A stretch of 64,000 nt of DNA from Bradyrhizobium sp. BRP22 (GCF_020194175.1 NZ_JADYVX010000005.1:1-64000); one strand, 5' to 3'. Shown: positions 6,852 through 18,957, counted from the first letter of the stretch. Notes: generated by a model not told the origin, from the sequence alone. Made by a program: numbers and translations.

Positions 6852-8282
6852 ATGTTTCCGAAATGTGCGACATCCGAAGATCTCGTGAAGGCGATCAAGG
6901 ACGAGGAGGTGCAGATGGTCGATCTGCGCTTCACCGACTTGCCCGGGGTATGGCAACATTTTTCCGTGCCGCCGAGCGCGGCAAGTATCGATGCACTCAG
7001 CGAGGGCATTGGCTTCGACGGCTCATCGATCCGCGGCTTTCAGGAGATCCAGGAAAGCGACATGCTGGTCGTTCCGGATCCGACCACCGCCTTCCTCGAC
7101 CCGTATTCTCCTGCATCGACCCTGGTCCTGATCTGCAACATCCGCGACCCCGTGACCGGTCAATCCTATAACCGCGACGCCCGCTACATCGCGCAGAAGG
7201 CCGAATCCCATCTGAAGGGCGGCGGCCGCGCCGAAACGAGCTATTTCGGCCCGGAGGCGGAGTTCTTCGTGTTCGACGACGTGCGGTACGCACAGGGCAT
7301 CAATTTCGCCTTCCACGAAATCGACTCCAGCGAAGGCAGTTGGAACACGGGCAAGGAGGAAATGCCAAATCTAGGGCACAAGCCGCGGCCGAAGGAGGGT
7401 TACTTTCCCGTTCCTCCGACCGACAGCATGCAGGCCCTGCGCACCGAAATGGTGCTGACGATGGAGCAGCTCGGCATCCAGATCGAAGCCCATCACCATG
7501 AAGTCGCGACCGGCGGCCAGAACGAAATCGATATGCGCTTCACCACGCTCACCCGCATGGCCGACAATCTGATGATCTACAAATACGTGGTGAAGAACAC
7601 TGCGCAGCAGCATGGGATGACCGCGACGTTCATGCCCAAGCCGCTGTTCGAGGACAACGCTTCGGGGATGCACGTTCACCAGTCGCTATGGAAGGGCGAG
7701 ACCAATCTGTTCTACGACAGGGGCGATTATGCCGAGTTGAGCCAGCTCGGCCGCTATTACATCGGCGGCCTGTTAACCCATGCCTGGGCGCTGTGCGGGC
7801 TCTGCGCCCCCACGACGAACTCCTATCGCCGCCTGGTCCCGGGCTATGAAGCTCCGATCAACCTGGTCTATTCGCAGCGCAACCGCTCAGCCTGCTGCCG
7901 CATTCCGATGTATTCACCGGATCCGAAGGCCAAGCGGGTCGAGTTTCGCTCGCCGGATCCTTCCTGCAATCCCTATCTGGCCTTCTCGGCGATGCTGATG
8001 GCCGGCCTCGACGGCATCAACAACCGGATCGACCCGGGCAGCCCGATCGACAAGAACCTTTACGACCTGCCGCCCGCCGAAGCCAAGGATGTAAAGTCGA
8101 CACCCGGATCGCTGGATCAGGCACTCGACGCGCTCGAGCGCGATCACGCCTTCCTGCTGCGCGGCGACGTGTTCACCGCTGATGTGATCGAGACCTGGCT
8201 CGACTACAAGCGGAAGAAAGAGGTCGATCCCATCCGGTTGCGCCCTCATCCTTACGAGTTTCATTTGTATTACGATATCTAG
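6852..8282 (+). CDS. glnA: glutamine synthetase type I paralogue
   Basis: A 476-residue GSI-type enzyme forming glutamine from glutamate, ammonia and ATP. Visible motifs are [13 protein letters not shown] (residues 53-66), the metal-binding [11 protein letters not shown] near residue 132, [14 protein letters not shown] (212-225), the ATP loop near 256-277, and [17 protein letters not shown] near 362-378. Y404 in [11 protein letters not shown] corresponds to the tyrosine that adenylyltransferase modifies, so activity may be controlled by GlnE. The N-terminus ([10 protein letters not shown]) and the [11 protein letters not shown] region differ from the usual rhizobial GlnA, so this is probably an extra copy. 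Its TAG stop is supplied by a dispersed repeat that begins there. The symbol denotes family, not orthology. Confidence 0.9.
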   Translation: MFPKCATSEDLVKAIKDEEVQMVDLRFTDLPGVWQHFSVPPSAASIDALSEGIGFDGSSIRGFQEIQESDMLVVPDPTTAFLDPYSPASTLVLICNIRDPVTGQSYNRDARYIAQKAESHLKGGGRAETSYFGPEAEFFVFDDVRYAQGINFAFHEIDSSEGSWNTGKEEMPNLGHKPRPKEGYFPVPPTDSMQALRTEMVLTMEQLGIQIEAHHHEVATGGQNEIDMRFTTLTRMADNLMIYKYVVKNTAQQHGMTATFMPKPLFEDNASGMHVHQSLWKGETNLFYDRGDYAELSQLGRYYIGGLLTHAWALCGLCAPTTNSYRRLVPGYEAPINLVYSQRNRSACCRIPMYSPDPKAKRVEFRSPDPSCNPYLAFSAMLMAGLDGINNRIDPGSPIDKNLYDLPPAEAKDVKSTPGSLDQALDALERDHAFLLRGDVFTADVIETWLDYKRKKEVDPIRLRPHPYEFHLYYDI

Positions 8283-8381
8283 AGCTTCGGTTCGGATTGA
8301 ATCAGAACCGAAGCTCTAGATTCTTGTTTTGACGCGTTTTCTTCACGCGAACCGGTATCCACTTCGCTCGAAAACGCTCTA
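8281..8381. repeat. dispersed palindromic repeat after the glutamine synthetase gene
   Basis: Starts with a perfect 13-bp inverted repeat (AGAGCTTCGGTTC / GAACCGAAGCTCT, loop of 11) that overlaps the TAG stop. A second imperfect fold contains AACCGGTATCCACTTCG and the unit ends with CTCTAG. The same architecture (paired palindromes, ACCGG-T-TCCACTT core, CTCTAG end) recurs at 31021, 41127 and 59197. It probably doubles as a terminator. Confidence 0.75.
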
Positions 8382-8412
8382 GCGGCCAGCCGACGCGTGG
8401 CCGAGCTGTCGC

Positions 8413-8799
8413 TCAAATCAGCGGCGTCTTCGATGAGACGTGATGGCTGGCGATTTTCCAGTCGCCGTCTTCGCGGACGATGACCCAGGTGATCTTGACC
8501 GAGAGCGTCGGATCGTCCTCATCCAAGTAGAATGTCGCGGTGCTGGCCATGTTGATCGCGTCCGAACCGACGGACGCGGCCTTCACGTCGGAAAACTGAA
8601 CTATCGGCGAACGCCATCGCGGCAGAGCGTTGAAATAGGCCGAAACCCCTTCCCTGCCGCGATAGAGCGTCGGATTGGAGCCGAAGAAGAACGCGCTCTT
8701 GGAATAGAGCGAGGCAAGTGCGACCGCATCCAGCCTGCTGAAACCGACGGACCATTTTGCCATGATGGCGGAGACGATCTCGTCGGCGTCGCTTTTCAT
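8413..8799 (-). CDS. NTF2/SnoaL-like protein (DUF4440 type)
   Basis: A 128-residue soluble protein with the cone-shaped NTF2-like pattern. An N-terminal helix (VSAIMAKWSVGFSRLDAVALASLYS) is followed by FFGSNPTLYRGREGVSAYF and alternating strands, ending in a typical ITWVIVREDGDWKIASHHVS. Members include small enzymes and ligand-binding proteins; no catalytic set can be assigned here. It begins 11 bases after the glnS stop, so it is read in the same transcript. No signal peptide is seen. Confidence 0.8.
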   Translation of the reverse strand: MKSDADEIVSAIMAKWSVGFSRLDAVALASLYSKSAFFFGSNPTLYRGREGVSAYFNALPRWRSPIVQFSDVKAASVGSDAINMASTATFYLDEDDPTLSVKITWVIVREDGDWKIASHHVSSKTPLI

Positions 8800-8810
8800 T
8801 CGAACCGTCC

Positions 8811-10508
<1,698 letters not shown>

Positions 10509-10519
10509 CGAGGGTTCCT

Positions 10520-10566
10520 ATGCATGATCCGGAAAGCCGTGTTTCCGAAAGATCGTGCTCAAATAA
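10520..10566. repeat. half-copy of the dispersed palindromic repeat, glnS-gltX gap
   Basis: GCATGATCCGGAAA, a short loop, then TTTCCGAAAGATCGTGCTCAA: a recognisable but diverged single arm of the repeat found complete at 59197-59298. It lies between divergent glnS and gltX and may affect their leader sequences. Confidence 0.6.
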
Positions 10567-10735
10567 GGGATCAGCCGCCCTTCTGCCAAATTCATCCAGC
10601 CCCGCCAAGCCTGCTTTAGGGGCTGCATTCGCGGCGGCCTTCGGAAGGCCGAGGGGTTTAATGAGGCCAAGGCTTTAGTTATGCATCGTTCCTGCTATAC
10701 ACCAGCGCCGTTCAAGCCCGAGCCCCTATCCGGTC

Positions 10736-12160
10736 ATGTCTGATTCCGTCGTCACACGTTTTGCCCCCTCGCCGACCGGCTTCCTCCATATCGGGGGTGC
10801 CCGCACCGCGCTGTTCAACTGGCTCTACGCCAGGAAGCACGGCGGCAAGATGCTGCTGCGGATCGAGGACACCGACCGCGAGCGCTCCACCAAGGAGGCG
10901 ATCGACGCCATCCTGGATGGCCTGACCTGGCTCGAACTCAATTGGGACGGCGAGGTCATCTACCAGTTCAGCCGGGCCGCCCGCCACCGCGAGGTCGCCG
11001 AGCAGTTGCTTGCCTCCGGACGAGCCTATCGCTGCTACGCGACCGCGGAGGAACTCGCGGCCATGCGCGAGAAGGCGCGCGCCGAGGGCCGCACCCGCCT
11101 CTACGACGGAATGTGGCGTGACCGTGATCCAGCCGACGCGCCATCCGGCATGAAGCCCACGATCCGGCTGAAGGCGCCCCAGACCGGCGAGACCGTGATC
11201 GAGGACCAGGTCCAGGGCCGCGTGGTCTGGCAGAACGAGAACCTCGACGATCTCGTCCTGCTCCGCGGCGACGGCACGCCGACCTACATGCTCGCGGTGG
11301 TGGTCGACGACCACGACATGGGCGTCACCCATGTGATCCGCGGCGACGACCACCTGATCAACGCCGCGCGCCAGAAGCAAATCTACGACGCGCTGGAATG
11401 GAACATCCCGAGCATGTCCCACATCCCGCTGATCCACGGTCCCGACGGCTCAAAGCTGTCCAAGCGCCACGGCGCGCTCGGCGTCGATGCCTATCGCGCG
11501 ATGGGCTACCTGCCGGCGGCGCTGCGCAACTACCTGGTCCGGCTCGGCTGGAGCCATGGCGACCAGGAGATCTTCTCCACGCAGGAGATGATCGAGGCGT
11601 TCGACCTGCCGGCGATCGGCCGGTCGGCGGCGCGGTTCGACTTCGCCAAGTTGGAGAACCTCAACGGCCACTATATCCGGCACAGCGACGATCAATCCCT
11701 CGTGACTCAGTTCGAGCACGTGCTGGACTACGTTCCCAATGGCGCGGCCATCAAGGCCAAGCTGAACGACAGTACGCGCGCGCAATTGCTGCGCGCGATG
11801 CCGAGCCTGAAGGAGCGCGCCAAGACGCTGATCGAATTGATCGCGGGCGCGTCTTTCATCTTCGCCGACCGGCCGATCGAGATCGAGGCAAAGGCCGCCG
11901 CGCTGCTCACGCCGGAAACGCGCGCGCTGATCGGCAAGCTTCGCGCGGCGCTGGAGACGGTCACCGACTGGCGACTGGAGACCACGGAAGCCGCCATGCG
12001 AAATTTCGCGGAGCAGAACAATCTCAAGCTCGGCGCCGTCGCTCAGCCGCTCCGGGTGGCATTGACGGGACGCACCACCTCGCCGGGTATTTTCGATGTC
12101 CTGGCGGTACTGGGACGGGAGGAAAGTCTTGCCCGGCTGGGCGATCAGGCGACTGCGTAA
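10736..12160 (+). CDS. gltX: glutamate--tRNA ligase
   Basis: Class I synthetase of 474 residues that charges tRNA-Glu. [20 protein letters not shown] (residues 8-27) contains the HIGH motif and [12 protein letters not shown] near residue 240 the KMSKS motif. [14 protein letters not shown] is the expected amino-acid-binding segment, and an alpha-helical anticodon-binding cage fills the C-terminal third. Length matches the bacterial family. It is followed 161 bp later by gltA, the conserved order next to the lipid A genes in this group. Confidence 0.96.
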   Translation: MSDSVVTRFAPSPTGFLHIGGARTALFNWLYARKHGGKMLLRIEDTDRERSTKEAIDAILDGLTWLELNWDGEVIYQFSRAARHREVAEQLLASGRAYRCYATAEELAAMREKARAEGRTRLYDGMWRDRDPADAPSGMKPTIRLKAPQTGETVIEDQVQGRVVWQNENLDDLVLLRGDGTPTYMLAVVVDDHDMGVTHVIRGDDHLINAARQKQIYDALEWNIPSMSHIPLIHGPDGSKLSKRHGALGVDAYRAMGYLPAALRNYLVRLGWSHGDQEIFSTQEMIEAFDLPAIGRSAARFDFAKLENLNGHYIRHSDDQSLVTQFEHVLDYVPNGAAIKAKLNDSTRAQLLRAMPSLKERAKTLIELIAGASFIFADRPIEIEAKAAALLTPETRALIGKLRAALETVTDWRLETTEAAMRNFAEQNNLKLGAVAQPLRVALTGRTTSPGIFDVLAVLGREESLARLGDQATA

Positions 12161-12321
12161 GCCCTGCCATGCCCCTCCGAGGGTCCACCTTGCAGCGCAC
12201 AGGGCAATAAGCTACGCATTTGACGAGGCCTTCTAGACAATCCGGCTTGTCCCGACATCCGCCGTAGAATGGCAGTTCGGGCAGGCTCGATTTTCGCAAC
12301 AAATTCATCGGGGACTACACG

Positions 12322-13626
12322 ATGGACGCACAATCCAGCAGCAAAACAGCCACCCTCACGATCGGCAACAAGACCTACGATTTTCCGATCCTGAGTGGCA
12401 CCGTCGGCCCTGATGTCATCGACATCGGCAAGCTCTACAGCCAGGCCGGCGTGTTCACCTATGACCCGGGTTTCACCTCGACCGGGAGCTGCCAGTCCAA
12501 GATCACCTATATCGACGGCGACGCCGGTATCCTCGAATACCGCGGTTATCCGATCGAGCAGCTCGCCGAGCACGGCGACTTCCTTGAGACCTGCTATCTC
12601 CTGCTCTACGGGGAGCTTCCGACGCCGGCGCAGAAGAAGGATTTCGACTACCGCGTGACCCATCACACGATGGTGCACGAGCAGATGGCGCGCTTCTTCC
12701 AGGGCTTCCGCCGCGACGCCCATCCGATGGCGATCATGGTCGCGGCCGTCGGCGCGCTCGCGGCGTTCTATCACGACTCCACCGACATCAATGATCCGCA
12801 GCAGCGCATGATCGCCTCCATGCGCATGGTCGCGAAGATCCCGACGCTGGCGGCGATGGCCTACAAATACACCATCGGCCAGCCCTTCATGTATCCGAAG
12901 AACTCGCTGAAGTTCGCCGAGAACTTCCTCTATATGTGTTTCGGCGTGCCCTGCGAGGATTACAAGATCAACCCCGTGCTGGCGGACGCGCTGGAGAAGA
13001 TCTTCATCCTGCATGCCGACCACGAGCAGAACGCGTCGACCTCGACGGTGCGCATCGCCGGCTCGTCGGGCGCCAACCCGTTCGCCTGCATCGCCGCCGG
13101 CATCGCCTGCCTGTGGGGCCCGGCGCATGGCGGCGCCAACGAAGCCGCGCTGAACATGCTCTACGACATCGGCAAGGTCGAAAACATTCCGGACTTCATC
13201 GCCAAGGTGAAGGACAAGAACAGTGAAGTCCGCCTGATGGGCTTCGGCCACCGCGTCTACAAGAACTACGATCCGCGCGCCAAGATCATGCAGAAGATGT
13301 GTCACGCCGTGCTGAAGGAGACCGGCCACGGCGACGATCCGATGCTGAAGGTGGCGATGGAGCTGGAGAAGATCGCGCTCAACGACCAGTACTTCATCGA
13401 CCGCAAGCTGTATCCGAATGTCGACTTCTATTCGGGCATCACGCTGAAGGCGATGGGCTTCCCGGTCTCGATGTTCACCGTGCTGTTCGCGGTCGCCCGC
13501 ACCGTCGGCTGGATCAGCCAGTGGAGCGAGATGATCGAGGATCCGCAGCAGAAGATCGGCCGTCCGCGCCAGCTCTACACCGGCGTCGCCAGCCGCCAAT
13601 ACGTGCCGATCGACCAGCGCAAGTAA
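12322..13626 (+). CDS. gltA: type II citrate synthase
   Basis: A 434-residue enzyme condensing oxaloacetate and acetyl-CoA in the TCA cycle. Its length and N-terminal small domain ([24 protein letters not shown]) are those of the hexameric, Gram-negative type II enzyme. Catalytic blocks are [38 protein letters not shown] and [16 protein letters not shown], followed by NVDFYSGI and [10 protein letters not shown] strong intrinsic terminator follows 20 bp later. Confidence 0.97.
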   Translation: MDAQSSSKTATLTIGNKTYDFPILSGTVGPDVIDIGKLYSQAGVFTYDPGFTSTGSCQSKITYIDGDAGILEYRGYPIEQLAEHGDFLETCYLLLYGELPTPAQKKDFDYRVTHHTMVHEQMARFFQGFRRDAHPMAIMVAAVGALAAFYHDSTDINDPQQRMIASMRMVAKIPTLAAMAYKYTIGQPFMYPKNSLKFAENFLYMCFGVPCEDYKINPVLADALEKIFILHADHEQNASTSTVRIAGSSGANPFACIAAGIACLWGPAHGGANEAALNMLYDIGKVENIPDFIAKVKDKNSEVRLMGFGHRVYKNYDPRAKIMQKMCHAVLKETGHGDDPMLKVAMELEKIALNDQYFIDRKLYPNVDFYSGITLKAMGFPVSMFTVLFAVARTVGWISQWSEMIEDPQQKIGRPRQLYTGVASRQYVPIDQRK

Positions 13627-13646
13627 GCGCAAGCTCCACGATATTC

Positions 13647-13682
13647 AAAACGGCGCCATCATTTCTGGTGGCGCCGTTTTCT
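13647..13682 (+). terminator. intrinsic terminator after gltA
   Basis: A perfect 12-bp stem AAAACGGCGCCA / TGGCGCCGTTTT with a 10-base loop. The A and T runs at both edges make it usable from both strands, so it would also close the convergent porin message. Confidence 0.88.
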
Positions 13683-13719
13683 TGTGGCCCGGGCGAGGCC
13701 GATCTGCTCCGATGAGCGG

Positions 13720-15111
13720 CTAATACGCGATCGTGCTGCGCACGCCGATCAGGGCTCCGCTCTTGACCGCCGAACCCGGTGAAACCGGATCCGGGACGTG
13801 TCCACCGGGATGGACGATATATTCAAGGACCGGCTGAACGGTCCAACCCGGCTTCACTTGCACCTGATAGGTCAGCTCGATCGTGAGCTCGAAATCCCTG
13901 AGCGGCTGACTGACTCCATTCAAGTTGATCATGTCGCGATCGAGCGCACGCGCCCGATCGGATATATGCGCGCAGATAAATGAAGCCCCGAGCTTGTCGT
14001 CAGGTCTGCCGGGCAGCAGTCCTGAGAACACGATTCCGGCGTCGAGGAAGAAGTCGATCAGGTTGCGATCCGATGGCGTACCCGAGATCCGGCTGAATAT
14101 GGCGATGCCGCTTGCTGCGTCGCCACCCTCGGGGCGATAGATCTGCTGATCGATGATGCCGTAGATGCCGCTGGATCCTCGAAACAGGCGGGCGTTGCCG
14201 CTGCTGAGCGGGCTTGCCTGCGAAAGGCCGGCATCGTCGAACCGCATGTCCTGGAATGGCCCGAAATGGTGCCATCCGCCGAGCCGCAGCGTGCCGGCGA
14301 GCCCGCGTGATTCCTTGTCCTGATTGTAGCGGTATTGCAGTTCTCCCATCAGCAAGGGCGGATCGTTCACGCGAAAATTGGTGCCGGTGCGATTGACGGT
14401 CCCCTGACCGCCCGGATCGCCGTTGAACACGCCGACCAGAGCGGTCCAATTTGGGGTGGGATCGAATTTCAGCCGGATGCCCGGCGTGGCGAGAGGATAA
14501 GCGGGACCGCCACTCGGCAGGTTGGCGCCGGCGATCGTCGGCCAATCGCTGCTGATGAGTGTCTTGCTGTAGTCACTGACGAAGAACTCGACATCCGCCG
14601 CAAGCTGGCCGGCGCGGATGCTGAAGCGGTCGTCGAACAGCTTCTGCTCCAGCCATAATTCGGACAGTCGCGTCGACGGCACCGCCTCGATGTTGCTGAT
14701 CGTGATCAGGCTCTCGAAATGCTGGTCGCGCAGTCCTGCCGTATGATGGATCTGGAAGGCGTTGGCGAAGAAACTCAGCCCCGGCCAACCTGCGAGCCTT
14801 TCCAGGTCTACTGCGACCAGGCCCTCGAGCTTGTCCTCGTAGAGTCCCCCTCGCCGAACGCCTCCGGATAGGTTGCGCAGCGCTTCGCCGGTGTAGACCA
14901 GTCCGTAGGTGATCCCGCGCTGCGCCAGCCATTTGCGCAAACCCGTCGGGTCACCTTCGGCCGGCAGGCTGGTCGCGATCGACGACGGAGGGATGCCGTT
15001 CGAGGAGATGCCGTCGTCAGCGAGGGCGGGTACGGAGGCAAAAAGAGCTGCCAGCAAGCATGTCACCGACGTCTGTGCCCGCTGCTGGACGTTGGACATC
15101 TGCAATTGCAT
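13720..15111 (-). CDS. OprB-family carbohydrate-type porin
   Basis: An outer-membrane barrel protein of about 463 residues. From the ATG at 15111 the N-terminus has a signal peptide ending SVPALADDG. The frame is open further upstream but without secretion logic. GLRKWLAQRGITYGLVYTGEALRNLSGG is the OprB opening, followed by amphipathic strands (WPGLSFFANAFQIHHT, SELWLEQKLFDDRFSIRAGQL) and a C-terminus ending ...GVRSTIAY. It is divergent from sitABCD with shared TTGC-type palindromes between. That context suggests a metal-linked outer-membrane channel rather than a sugar porin, which is inference. The second in-frame ATG (15099) is an alternative start. Confidence 0.85.
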   Translation of the reverse strand: MQLQMSNVQQRAQTSVTCLLAALFASVPALADDGISSNGIPPSSIATSLPAEGDPTGLRKWLAQRGITYGLVYTGEALRNLSGGVRRGGLYEDKLEGLVAVDLERLAGWPGLSFFANAFQIHHTAGLRDQHFESLITISNIEAVPSTRLSELWLEQKLFDDRFSIRAGQLAADVEFFVSDYSKTLISSDWPTIAGANLPSGGPAYPLATPGIRLKFDPTPNWTALVGVFNGDPGGQGTVNRTGTNFRVNDPPLLMGELQYRYNQDKESRGLAGTLRLGGWHHFGPFQDMRFDDAGLSQASPLSSGNARLFRGSSGIYGIIDQQIYRPEGGDAASGIAIFSRISGTPSDRNLIDFFLDAGIVFSGLLPGRPDDKLGASFICAHISDRARALDRDMINLNGVSQPLRDFELTIELTYQVQVKPGWTVQPVLEYIVHPGGHVPDPVSPGSAVKSGALIGVRSTIAY

Positions 15112-15133
15112 TGCATTCGCAACTTCATCGCAA
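15111..15133. promoter_or_regulatory. TCGCAA half-sites in the porin leader
   Basis: TCGCAA occurs at 15117-15122 and 15128-15133, five bases apart, directly next to TTGCAT (15111-15116) at the porin start codon. The half-site matches those of the two palindromes upstream of sitA, suggesting extra binding by the same regulator. Confidence 0.4.
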
Positions 15134-15189
15134 ATTTCGTCTCGATTGTTGACCTCACGCCGGATTGTCACGCTTGCGCCCCACCCAAG

Positions 15190-15206
15190 TTGCGAACTAC
15201 TCGCAA
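15190..15206. promoter_or_regulatory. 17-bp operator-like palindrome, copy 1
   Basis: TTGCGA-N5-TCGCAA, a perfect inverted repeat between the divergent porin and sitA. Its position next to Mn/Fe-type transporter genes suggests a Fur-superfamily repressor (Mur- or Irr-like). The assignment to a particular regulator is inference. Confidence 0.6.
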
Positions 15207-15212
15207 TAAGGA

Positions 15213-15218
15213 TTGACA
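15213..15218 (+). promoter_or_regulatory. candidate -35 element for sitA
   Basis: A consensus TTGACA lies between the two palindromes. No good -10 hexamer is apparent at 16-18 bases, so the promoter call is weak, but repressor binding to either palindrome would block it. Confidence 0.3.
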
Positions 15219-15243
15219 CAGCTGGTTCCGCTAGGCAAGCTTC

Positions 15244-15260
15244 TTGCAACTAAGTCGCAA
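15244..15260. promoter_or_regulatory. 17-bp operator-like palindrome, copy 2
   Basis: TTGCAA-N5-TCGCAA, one mismatch from perfect symmetry and the same spacing as copy 1. The two copies are 54 bp apart start to start, close to five helical turns, so both would face the same side of the DNA. Confidence 0.6.
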
Positions 15261-15357
15261 CTGCAACAAACTGCGCCGGCTTTTACTGACGTGGCGCAGA
15301 GGGTGAGCCATTGCGGCAGTCGATCGGGCGATGCACTGAACTTGGGAGAACGGAGGG

Positions 15358-16272
15358 ATGAGGAATTCGACGTGCCGGCGTTTCTTGATGGCCGCTATCG
15401 CGGCGCTATGTGCCGGCATGCTGATGCAGGACCCGGCCGCCGCACAGACACGCAAGCCATTTCGTGTCGTCACGACCTTCACAGTGATCCAGGACATCGC
15501 CCAGAACGTCGCCGGCGACAAAGCGATCGTGGAATCGATCACCAAGCCCGGCGCCGAGATTCACGACTATCAGCCGACGCCGCTCGATATCGTGCGCGCG
15601 CAGGCGGCCGATCTCGTACTGTGGAACGGCTTCAACCTCGAACGCTGGTTCGAACGCTTCTTCGAGAACGTCAAGGAGGTGCCGAGCGTCGTCGTCACCG
15701 AAGGCATCGAGCCGGTGAGCATCGTTGACGGCCCCTACACCGGCAAGCCCAATCCGCATGCCTGGATGTCGCCGGTCAATGCGCTGATCTATGTCGAGAA
15801 TATCCGCAAGGCGCTGGTCAGGTACGATCCCGACAACGCCGATGCCTATAGCAGAAATGCCGCCAGCTACTCGGCTCAGATCAAGGCGCTCGATGAACCT
15901 CTGCGCAAGCGCCTGTCCGAGATTCCCGAAACCCAGCGCTGGCTGGTCTCGAGCGAGGGCGCTTTCAGCTATCTCACGCGCGACTACAAGATGAAGGAAG
16001 CCTATCTCTGGCCCATCAATGCCGACGAGCAAGGCACGCCGCAGCAAGTGCGCAAGGTGATCGACCTCGTGCGCAAGAACAAGATCCCCGTCTTGTTCAG
16101 CGAGAGCACGATCTCTGATCGCGCCGCCAAACAGGTCGCCCGCGAGACCGGCGCACAGTACGGCGGCGTGCTTTATGTCGACTCGCTCAGCGCCGCCAGC
16201 GGACCTGTTCCGACCTACCTCGACCTGCTCAAGGTGACGGTCGAGACGATCGTGAAAGGGTTCGGCAAATGA
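15358..16272 (+). CDS. sitA: periplasmic Mn/Fe-binding protein of the ABC importer
   Basis: A 304-residue cluster A-I binding protein with a signal peptide ending near AAAQ (residue 30). Expected metal ligands are all visible: H69 ([11 protein letters not shown]), H134 (NPHAWMSP), E200 (SSEGAFSYL) and D275 (YVDSLS). The His-His-Glu-Asp set is that of Mn(II)/Fe(II) proteins such as PsaA and SitA. Zinc-specific ZnuA proteins usually have a third His and a His-rich loop, which is absent here. GGAGG precedes the ATG. First gene of a tightly packed four-gene operon; its last four bases overlap the ATPase start. Confidence 0.9.
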   Translation: MRNSTCRRFLMAAIAALCAGMLMQDPAAAQTRKPFRVVTTFTVIQDIAQNVAGDKAIVESITKPGAEIHDYQPTPLDIVRAQAADLVLWNGFNLERWFERFFENVKEVPSVVVTEGIEPVSIVDGPYTGKPNPHAWMSPVNALIYVENIRKALVRYDPDNADAYSRNAASYSAQIKALDEPLRKRLSEIPETQRWLVSSEGAFSYLTRDYKMKEAYLWPINADEQGTPQQVRKVIDLVRKNKIPVLFSESTISDRAAKQVARETGAQYGGVLYVDSLSAASGPVPTYLDLLKVTVETIVKGFGK

Positions 16273-17174
16273 CCGCGCTGACGCAGATCGCCCGCGCGCC
16301 CGAGAGGACTACGACGCCCGGCGCCAGTATCTCCTTGCACCACCTCACCGTGACCTATCCGAACGGGTTCACCGCCGTGCGCGATGCCAGTTTCGAACTC
16401 GATCCCGGCACCATCTGCGCCCTGGTCGGAGTCAATGGCAGCGGCAAATCGACGATCTTCAAGTCGATCATGGGTTTTGTCCAGCCGTCGTCCGGAGAGG
16501 TGAAGCTCTGCGGCCTGCCGGTCGAAGACGCGTTGAAGAAGAACGTTGTCGCCTACGTGCCGCAAAGCGAAGACGTCGACTGGAATTTTCCCGTGCTGGT
16601 CGAGACCGTGGTGATGATGGGCCGCTACGGGCACATGAACTTCCTGCGCATGCCCTCGCGCGCCGACCGTTACAAGGTGGACGAGGCGTTGGAACGCGTC
16701 GGCATGAGCGCCTACCGCAAGCGGCAGATCGGCGAGCTCAGCGGCGGACAGAAGAAGCGGATCTTTCTCGCGCGCTCACTGGCACAGGAGGGCCGCATCA
16801 TCCTGCTCGACGAGCCCTTCACCGGCATCGATGTCAAGACCGAGACCGCGATTGTCGGGCTCTTGCGGGAGTTGCGCGCCGCCGGCCACCTGATCCTGGT
16901 CTCTACCCACAATCTGGGCAGCGTACCGGAGTTCTGCGATCAGGTTGTCCTCATCAATCGCACCGTGCTCGCGGCCGGGCCGACTGCGGAAGTCTTCACG
17001 CAAGGCAATCTCGAGCGCGCCTTTGGCGGCGTGTTGCGCAATTTTCAGCTCGGCGGACCGGCGCTGCACCAGGACGATGACGCGCGGCGGATCACGGTCC
17101 TGACCGACGATGAGCGGCCGCTGGTGTTCTACGGCGACGGAGATAGTCAGCGCTCGGACAAGAGCGGGGCATGA
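16269..17174 (+). CDS. sitB: ATPase of the Mn/Fe ABC importer
   Basis: A 301-residue ABC ATPase powering the importer. Walker A is [10 protein letters not shown] near residue 55, the Q-loop [13 protein letters not shown] follows, the signature is [15 protein letters not shown] near 160, Walker [14 protein letters not shown], and the switch histidine VSTHNLG. The Q-loop and signature wording are typical of the Mn/Zn/Fe (ZnuC/MntB/SitB) group. The C-terminal 40 residues after the ATPase core are a charged extension. ATGA overlap with sitA indicates translational coupling. Confidence 0.92.
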   Translation: MTALTQIARAPERTTTPGASISLHHLTVTYPNGFTAVRDASFELDPGTICALVGVNGSGKSTIFKSIMGFVQPSSGEVKLCGLPVEDALKKNVVAYVPQSEDVDWNFPVLVETVVMMGRYGHMNFLRMPSRADRYKVDEALERVGMSAYRKRQIGELSGGQKKRIFLARSLAQEGRIILLDEPFTGIDVKTETAIVGLLRELRAAGHLILVSTHNLGSVPEFCDQVVLINRTVLAAGPTAEVFTQGNLERAFGGVLRNFQLGGPALHQDDDARRITVLTDDERPLVFYGDGDSQRSDKSGA

Positions 17175-17175
17175 G

Positions 17176-18054
17176 ATGAGCGAAGGGGTGCTTCTGTCCG
17201 AACTGCTCGTCCCATTCAGCTACGGTTACATGCTGAAGGCGATGTGGGTGAGTGCGCTGGTCGGCGGCGTCTGCGCTTTCCTCTCCGCCTATCTGATGCT
17301 CAAAGGCTGGTCGCTGATGGGCGATGCCTTGGCGCATTCCATCGTGCCCGGGGTCGCTGCAGCCTATATCTTCGGCGCGCCATTCGCGGTGGGAGCGTTC
17401 TTCACCGGGATCCTGGCGGCCGCCGGCATGCAGTTCGTGAAGCTGAATTCACGCCTGCGGGAGGATGCCGTCATCGGCCTCGTCTTTACCACGCTGTTCG
17501 CGCTGGGCCTGCTGATGGCATCGATCTGGCCGACCTCGGTCAGCGTCCAGACCATCGTGCTCGGCAACATCCTGGCGATCTCCGACGAAGACGTCGTGCA
17601 AGTCGCGATCATCTCCGCCGTCTCACTTTTCGTCATGCTCCTTCTCTGGAAGGACCTGATGGTAACCTTCTTCGATGAGAGCCATGCCCGCAGCATTGGC
17701 TTGAATACACGCGCGCTCAAGGTCGTCTTCTTCACGCTGCTGAGCGCCTGTACAGTCGCAGCTCTTCAGACCGTCGGCGCCTGCCTCGTGATCGCGATGG
17801 TGGTGACGCCCGGCGCCACCGCCTATCTGCTCACCGACCGCTTCGGTCGCCTTATTGTCATCAGCGTTGCGCTCGGCGTCGTAACGAGCTTTGTCGGCGC
17901 CTATATCAGCTACTTCCTCGACGGCGCGACCGGCGGCGTCATCGTGACGCTTCAGACCCTGCTGTTCCTTGTCGCGTTCTACTTCGCCCCGAAGCATGGC
18001 GTCATCGCCGCACGACGCCGGCAACGCGTCGCAACCGACGAGGTGACCACATGA
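17176..18054 (+). CDS. sitC: permease 1 of the Mn/Fe ABC importer
   Basis: A 292-residue inner-membrane protein with about eight helices of the ABC-3 (ZnuB/TroC) family. KGWSLMGDALAHSIVPGVA near residue 50 is the conserved signature and GACLVIAMVVTPGATAYLLTDRF the later one. The ATG at 17176 follows the sitB stop by one base. An upstream in-frame ATG at 17110 would overlap sitB by 65 bases and lacks family similarity. It pairs with the next gene as a heterodimeric channel. Confidence 0.92.
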   Translation: MSEGVLLSELLVPFSYGYMLKAMWVSALVGGVCAFLSAYLMLKGWSLMGDALAHSIVPGVAAAYIFGAPFAVGAFFTGILAAAGMQFVKLNSRLREDAVIGLVFTTLFALGLLMASIWPTSVSVQTIVLGNILAISDEDVVQVAIISAVSLFVMLLLWKDLMVTFFDESHARSIGLNTRALKVVFFTLLSACTVAALQTVGACLVIAMVVTPGATAYLLTDRFGRLIVISVALGVVTSFVGAYISYFLDGATGGVIVTLQTLLFLVAFYFAPKHGVIAARRRQRVATDEVTT

Positions 18055-18944
18055 TGATGGCGTTCGACTGGATCATGGGTCCCCTTGCCTATCCGTTCAT
18101 GCAACGGGCGCTGGTGGTATCGGTCATGGTCGCCGCGGTCTGTGCGGTGTTGTCCTGTTATCTCGTGCTCAAGGGCTGGTCGCTGATGGGCGACGCCATC
18201 TCGCATGCGGTCCTGCCCGGCATCGTGCTGGCCTATCTCCTGAACCTGCCGCTGGCAATCGGTGCCTTCGCCGCGGGGTTTTCCTGCGCGGTGTTTACCG
18301 GCTATCTGAAGGAGAACAGCCGCGTGAAGGAGGACACGGCCATGGGCATCGTGTTCTCCGGCATGTTCGGCCTTGGCCTCGTCATCTTCACCAAGGTCGA
18401 GACCGATCAGCACCTGCTGCACATCCTGTTCGGCAACGTGCTCGGGGTGACCGCGCGGGATCTGATCGAGACCGCAGTCGTCGCCGGCGGCACCTTGCTG
18501 ATCGTGCTCGTCAAGCGCCGCGACCTCCTGCTCTATTGCTTCGATCCGAACCACGCGCGTTCGATCGGCTTGCCGGTGCGCACGCTGCACTACGGCCTGC
18601 TGGTGCTGTTGTCGCTCACCATTGTCGCGTCGCTGAAGGCGGTCGGGATCATCCTGGTCATTGCCATGCTGATCGCGCCCGGCGCCACCGCCTATCTCCT
18701 GACCGATAGCTTTGAGCGCATGCTCGGTATCGCCGCAACAGTGTCCATCCTGTCGGCGGCGCTCGGCACCCTCATCAGCTTCCACATTGACGGTGCAACC
18801 GGCGCCTGCATCGTGCTCATCCAGGCGCTGTTCTTCGTTCTGGCGTTCCTGTTTGCGCCGAAACGCGGCCTCTTGCGTGCGCACGGCGCCCGCGAAAGCG
18901 GCGCTATGGAAAAAGACGAAGACGCGGCCTTCAAGGTCAGGTGA
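18051..18944 (+). CDS. sitD: permease 2 of the Mn/Fe ABC importer
   Basis: A 297-residue ABC-3 family permease clearly paralogous to the preceding one (LKGWSLMGDAISHAVLPGIV; LVIAMLIAPGATAYLLTDSF). Its start overlaps the sitC stop by four bases. The presence of two different permeases after binding protein and ATPase is the SitABCD arrangement for Mn/Fe uptake. The polar C-terminal tail (about 25 residues) is probably cytoplasmic. The gene ends 13 bp before the convergent lpxB stop, with no obvious terminator between. Confidence 0.92.
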   Translation: MMMAFDWIMGPLAYPFMQRALVVSVMVAAVCAVLSCYLVLKGWSLMGDAISHAVLPGIVLAYLLNLPLAIGAFAAGFSCAVFTGYLKENSRVKEDTAMGIVFSGMFGLGLVIFTKVETDQHLLHILFGNVLGVTARDLIETAVVAGGTLLIVLVKRRDLLLYCFDPNHARSIGLPVRTLHYGLLVLLSLTIVASLKAVGIILVIAMLIAPGATAYLLTDSFERMLGIAATVSILSAALGTLISFHIDGATGACIVLIQALFFVLAFLFAPKRGLLRAHGARESGAMEKDEDAAFKVR

Positions 18945-18957
18945 TTTCCGAAAGGGT

